Assembly: GCF_002266285.1 (NCBI RefSeq)
Contig: NZ_NPMS01000001.1
Location: 992,001-1,056,000 of the forward strand
Source: Virgibacillus indicus
GTDB lineage: Bacteria > Bacillota > Bacilli > Bacillales > Amphibacillaceae
Reading direction: 5' to 3'
Length of the DNA: 64,000 bases
A program made the position numbers and the translations under genes. Within the stretch, counting starts at the first letter, position 1; every line of letters begins with the position of its first letter. The notes beneath the pieces were generated by a model that did no database searches, was not told where the DNA came from, and was given only the letters and a program-made list of their open reading frames with translations. This document shows positions 62,695 to 64,000 of the stretch, one piece after another.

Positions 62695-62723
62695 GCTGAG
62701 GCAGGTATAAAAACCGCCTCAGC
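62695..62723 (-). terminator. Hairpin between P5C dehydrogenase and putB
   Basis: The stem GCTGAGGC/GCCTCAGC has a 13-nt loop, 12 bases after the P5C dehydrogenase stop. It is followed on the minus strand by TATAAAATATTTTG. It may attenuate rather than fully end transcription. Confidence 0.65.
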
Positions 62724-62734
62724 CAAAATTTCAT

Positions 62735-64000
62735 TTAGAACATTTCAGAAACCATTTTAGCTTCAACAAAATGCTGGAGATAATCCGGTCCACCGGCTTT
62801 TGAATCTGTACCGGACATTTTGAACCCGCCAAATGGATGGTAGCCAACAATTGCAGCAGTACATCCACGGTTAAAGTACAGGTTACCTACATGGAAATCA
62901 TATCTTGCTCTATTCAGATGATCACGATTGTTGGAAATTACTGCACCAGTCAGACCATATTCGGTATTATTGGCAATTTCCAGTAATTCGTCAAAATTCG
63001 CTGCTTTTGCAAATCCAACAACCGGACCAAAGATTTCCTCCTGCATGATTTTTGCTTTTGGATCCAAATCTTTAAAGATAGTAGGATGTACGAAATAGCC
63101 TTTAGAATCATCTGTTTCCCCGCCATAGGCAAGTTCGCCTTCATTTTTTCCAATTTCGATATATTCTTTAATTTTATCGAATTGCTTCTGATTAACAACA
63201 GCTCCCATGTAGACATTTTCATCTGCAGGGTTACCAACTGTAATCAGTTCTTTTGTCAATGCGATTGATTTATCAAGCACTTCATCATAAACGTCCTCAT
63301 GAATGATTGCTCTTGAACATGCAGAACATTTTTGACCTGAGAAGCCAAACGCAGAATTCACGATTGAATCTGCAGCTAAGTCAAGATCTGCATCTTTATC
63401 GACGATGATTGTATCCTTACCGCCCATTTCTGCAACAACACGCTTAAGAAAGTTTTGACCTTCCTGAATTTTTGCTGCACGTTCCATAATACGTGTTCCG
63501 GTTGCACGGGAACCTGTGAAGTTAACAAAGTGAGTATCTTTATGATCGACAAGATAGTCACCGATTTCAGCGGGATCTCCAGGTACAAAGTTGAGTACCC
63601 CTTTTGGCAGTCCAGCTTCTTCCAGAACTTCCACCAGTTTATAAGCGATAACCGGTGTGTTTTCAGATGGTTTTAACAATACAGGATTACCCGCAACAAT
63701 TGGTGCAACAGCTGTACCAGCAACTATCGCAAATGCAAAGTTCCATGGTGGAATCGTTACACCAGGTCCCATTGGCTGATAGAAATACGTATTTTGCTCA
63801 TTCGGGCGATCGTTTATTTCTTTTCCCTTTTCAAGTTCAACCATCTCGCGTGCGTAATATTCCAGGAAGTCAATTCCTTCTGCAATATCTGCATCCGCCT
63901 GGTTCCAGGGTTTTCCAGCATCATATACCAGCCATGCAGAGAATTCATGCTTGCGGCGGCGTACAATCGCTGCAGCTTTATGAAGGATATCTGCTCGTTC
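62735..64000 (-). CDS. putC: 1-pyrroline-5-carboxylate dehydrogenase, 5' end outside window
   Basis: The frame is open from the right window edge to the stop at 62735, covering about 421 residues of an aldehyde dehydrogenase of the RocA/PutC type. It shows [31 protein letters not shown] with the general-base Glu, and the catalytic Cys in [15 protein letters not shown]. It also shows EEIFGPVV and the C-terminal [17 protein letters not shown]. It converts P5C to glutamate with NAD. It is the first of the proline genes (putC-putB-putP) on this strand. The N-terminus is missing. Confidence 0.95.
   Translation of the reverse strand, partial: ERADILHKAAAIVRRRKHEFSAWLVYDAGKPWNQADADIAEGIDFLEYYAREMVELEKGKEINDRPNEQNTYFYQPMGPGVTIPPWNFAFAIVAGTAVAPIVAGNPVLLKPSENTPVIAYKLVEVLEEAGLPKGVLNFVPGDPAEIGDYLVDHKDTHFVNFTGSRATGTRIMERAAKIQEGQNFLKRVVAEMGGKDTIIVDKDADLDLAADSIVNSAFGFSGQKCSACSRAIIHEDVYDEVLDKSIALTKELITVGNPADENVYMGAVVNQKQFDKIKEYIEIGKNEGELAYGGETDDSKGYFVHPTIFKDLDPKAKIMQEEIFGPVVGFAKAANFDELLEIANNTEYGLTGAVISNNRDHLNRARYDFHVGNLYFNRGCTAAIVGYHPFGGFKMSGTDSKAGGPDYLQHFVEAKMVSEMF

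Overview
The window reads as chromosome of a low-GC, endospore-forming member of the Bacillaceae, most like the Oceanobacillus/Virgibacillus/Lentibacillus group. The evidence is a dipicolinate synthase A subunit, a CotA-type spore-coat laccase, an AprX-type subtilase, YuaF/FloT, LtaS and a SwrC-type RND pump, together with Firmicute control elements: a TPP riboswitch, two SAM (S-box) riboswitches, a PyrR attenuator, a LexA box, a Fur box, and sigma-B- and sigma-W-like promoters. No rRNA, tRNA, CRISPR array, intact insertion sequence or prophage was seen. The genus is an inference.

Layout. 1-6.8 kb: the end of a membrane transporter, a 52-bp tandem repeat array, a sigma-B-type stress gene, TPP-controlled thiT, an M3 peptidase, an amidase and a YceI protein. 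6.8-10.5 kb: a Fur-boxed siderophore-uptake operon (nitroreductase, binding lipoprotein, fused double permease). 10.5-18 kb: TPR protein, DCC oxidoreductase, VanW protein, NDH-2, SDR, a secreted Lys-Pro-Asp-Pro repeat protein, an orphan acyl-CoA-ligase C-terminal domain and a DinB protein. 18-26 kb: pyrP behind a PyrR attenuator, topB, and divergent swrC/tetR with overlapping promoters and paired operators. 26-28.3 kb: SAM-riboswitch operon of a flavin monooxygenase and an ATP-grasp enzyme. 28.3-38 kb: a signal-less DacB-like protein, a flavodoxin-like protein, a translationally coupled plsY-like / GNAT-aminotransferase / ltaS-like operon, a SOS-controlled Y-family polymerase and aprX. 38-50 kb: small stress or spore-type genes, a four-gene amino-acid dehydrogenase complex, dpaA without dpaB, a divergent TetM-like GTPase, and sigma-W yuaF-floT. 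50-59.5 kb: cotA, an NCS1 permease, VOC and XRE-cupin proteins, HMG-CoA lyase, a DUF4349 lipoprotein, and a second SAM-riboswitch operon (FMN reductase plus flavin monooxygenase). 59.9-64 kb: proline use (putP, proline dehydrogenase, P5C dehydrogenase).

The strongest candidate for something undescribed is the plsY-like / GNAT-aminotransferase / ltaS-like operon (30846-34868). Its three overlapping genes look like a lipid or cell-envelope modification module built around an amine-forming PLP enzyme fused to an N-acyltransferase. Second is the SAM-riboswitch link between an ATP-grasp ligase and a SfnG/SsuD-like monooxygenase. A third, non-coding theme is that four intergenic gaps carry different short-motif arrays; three have strict periods of 52, 21 and 20 bp, and the fourth is an irregular hairpin cluster.
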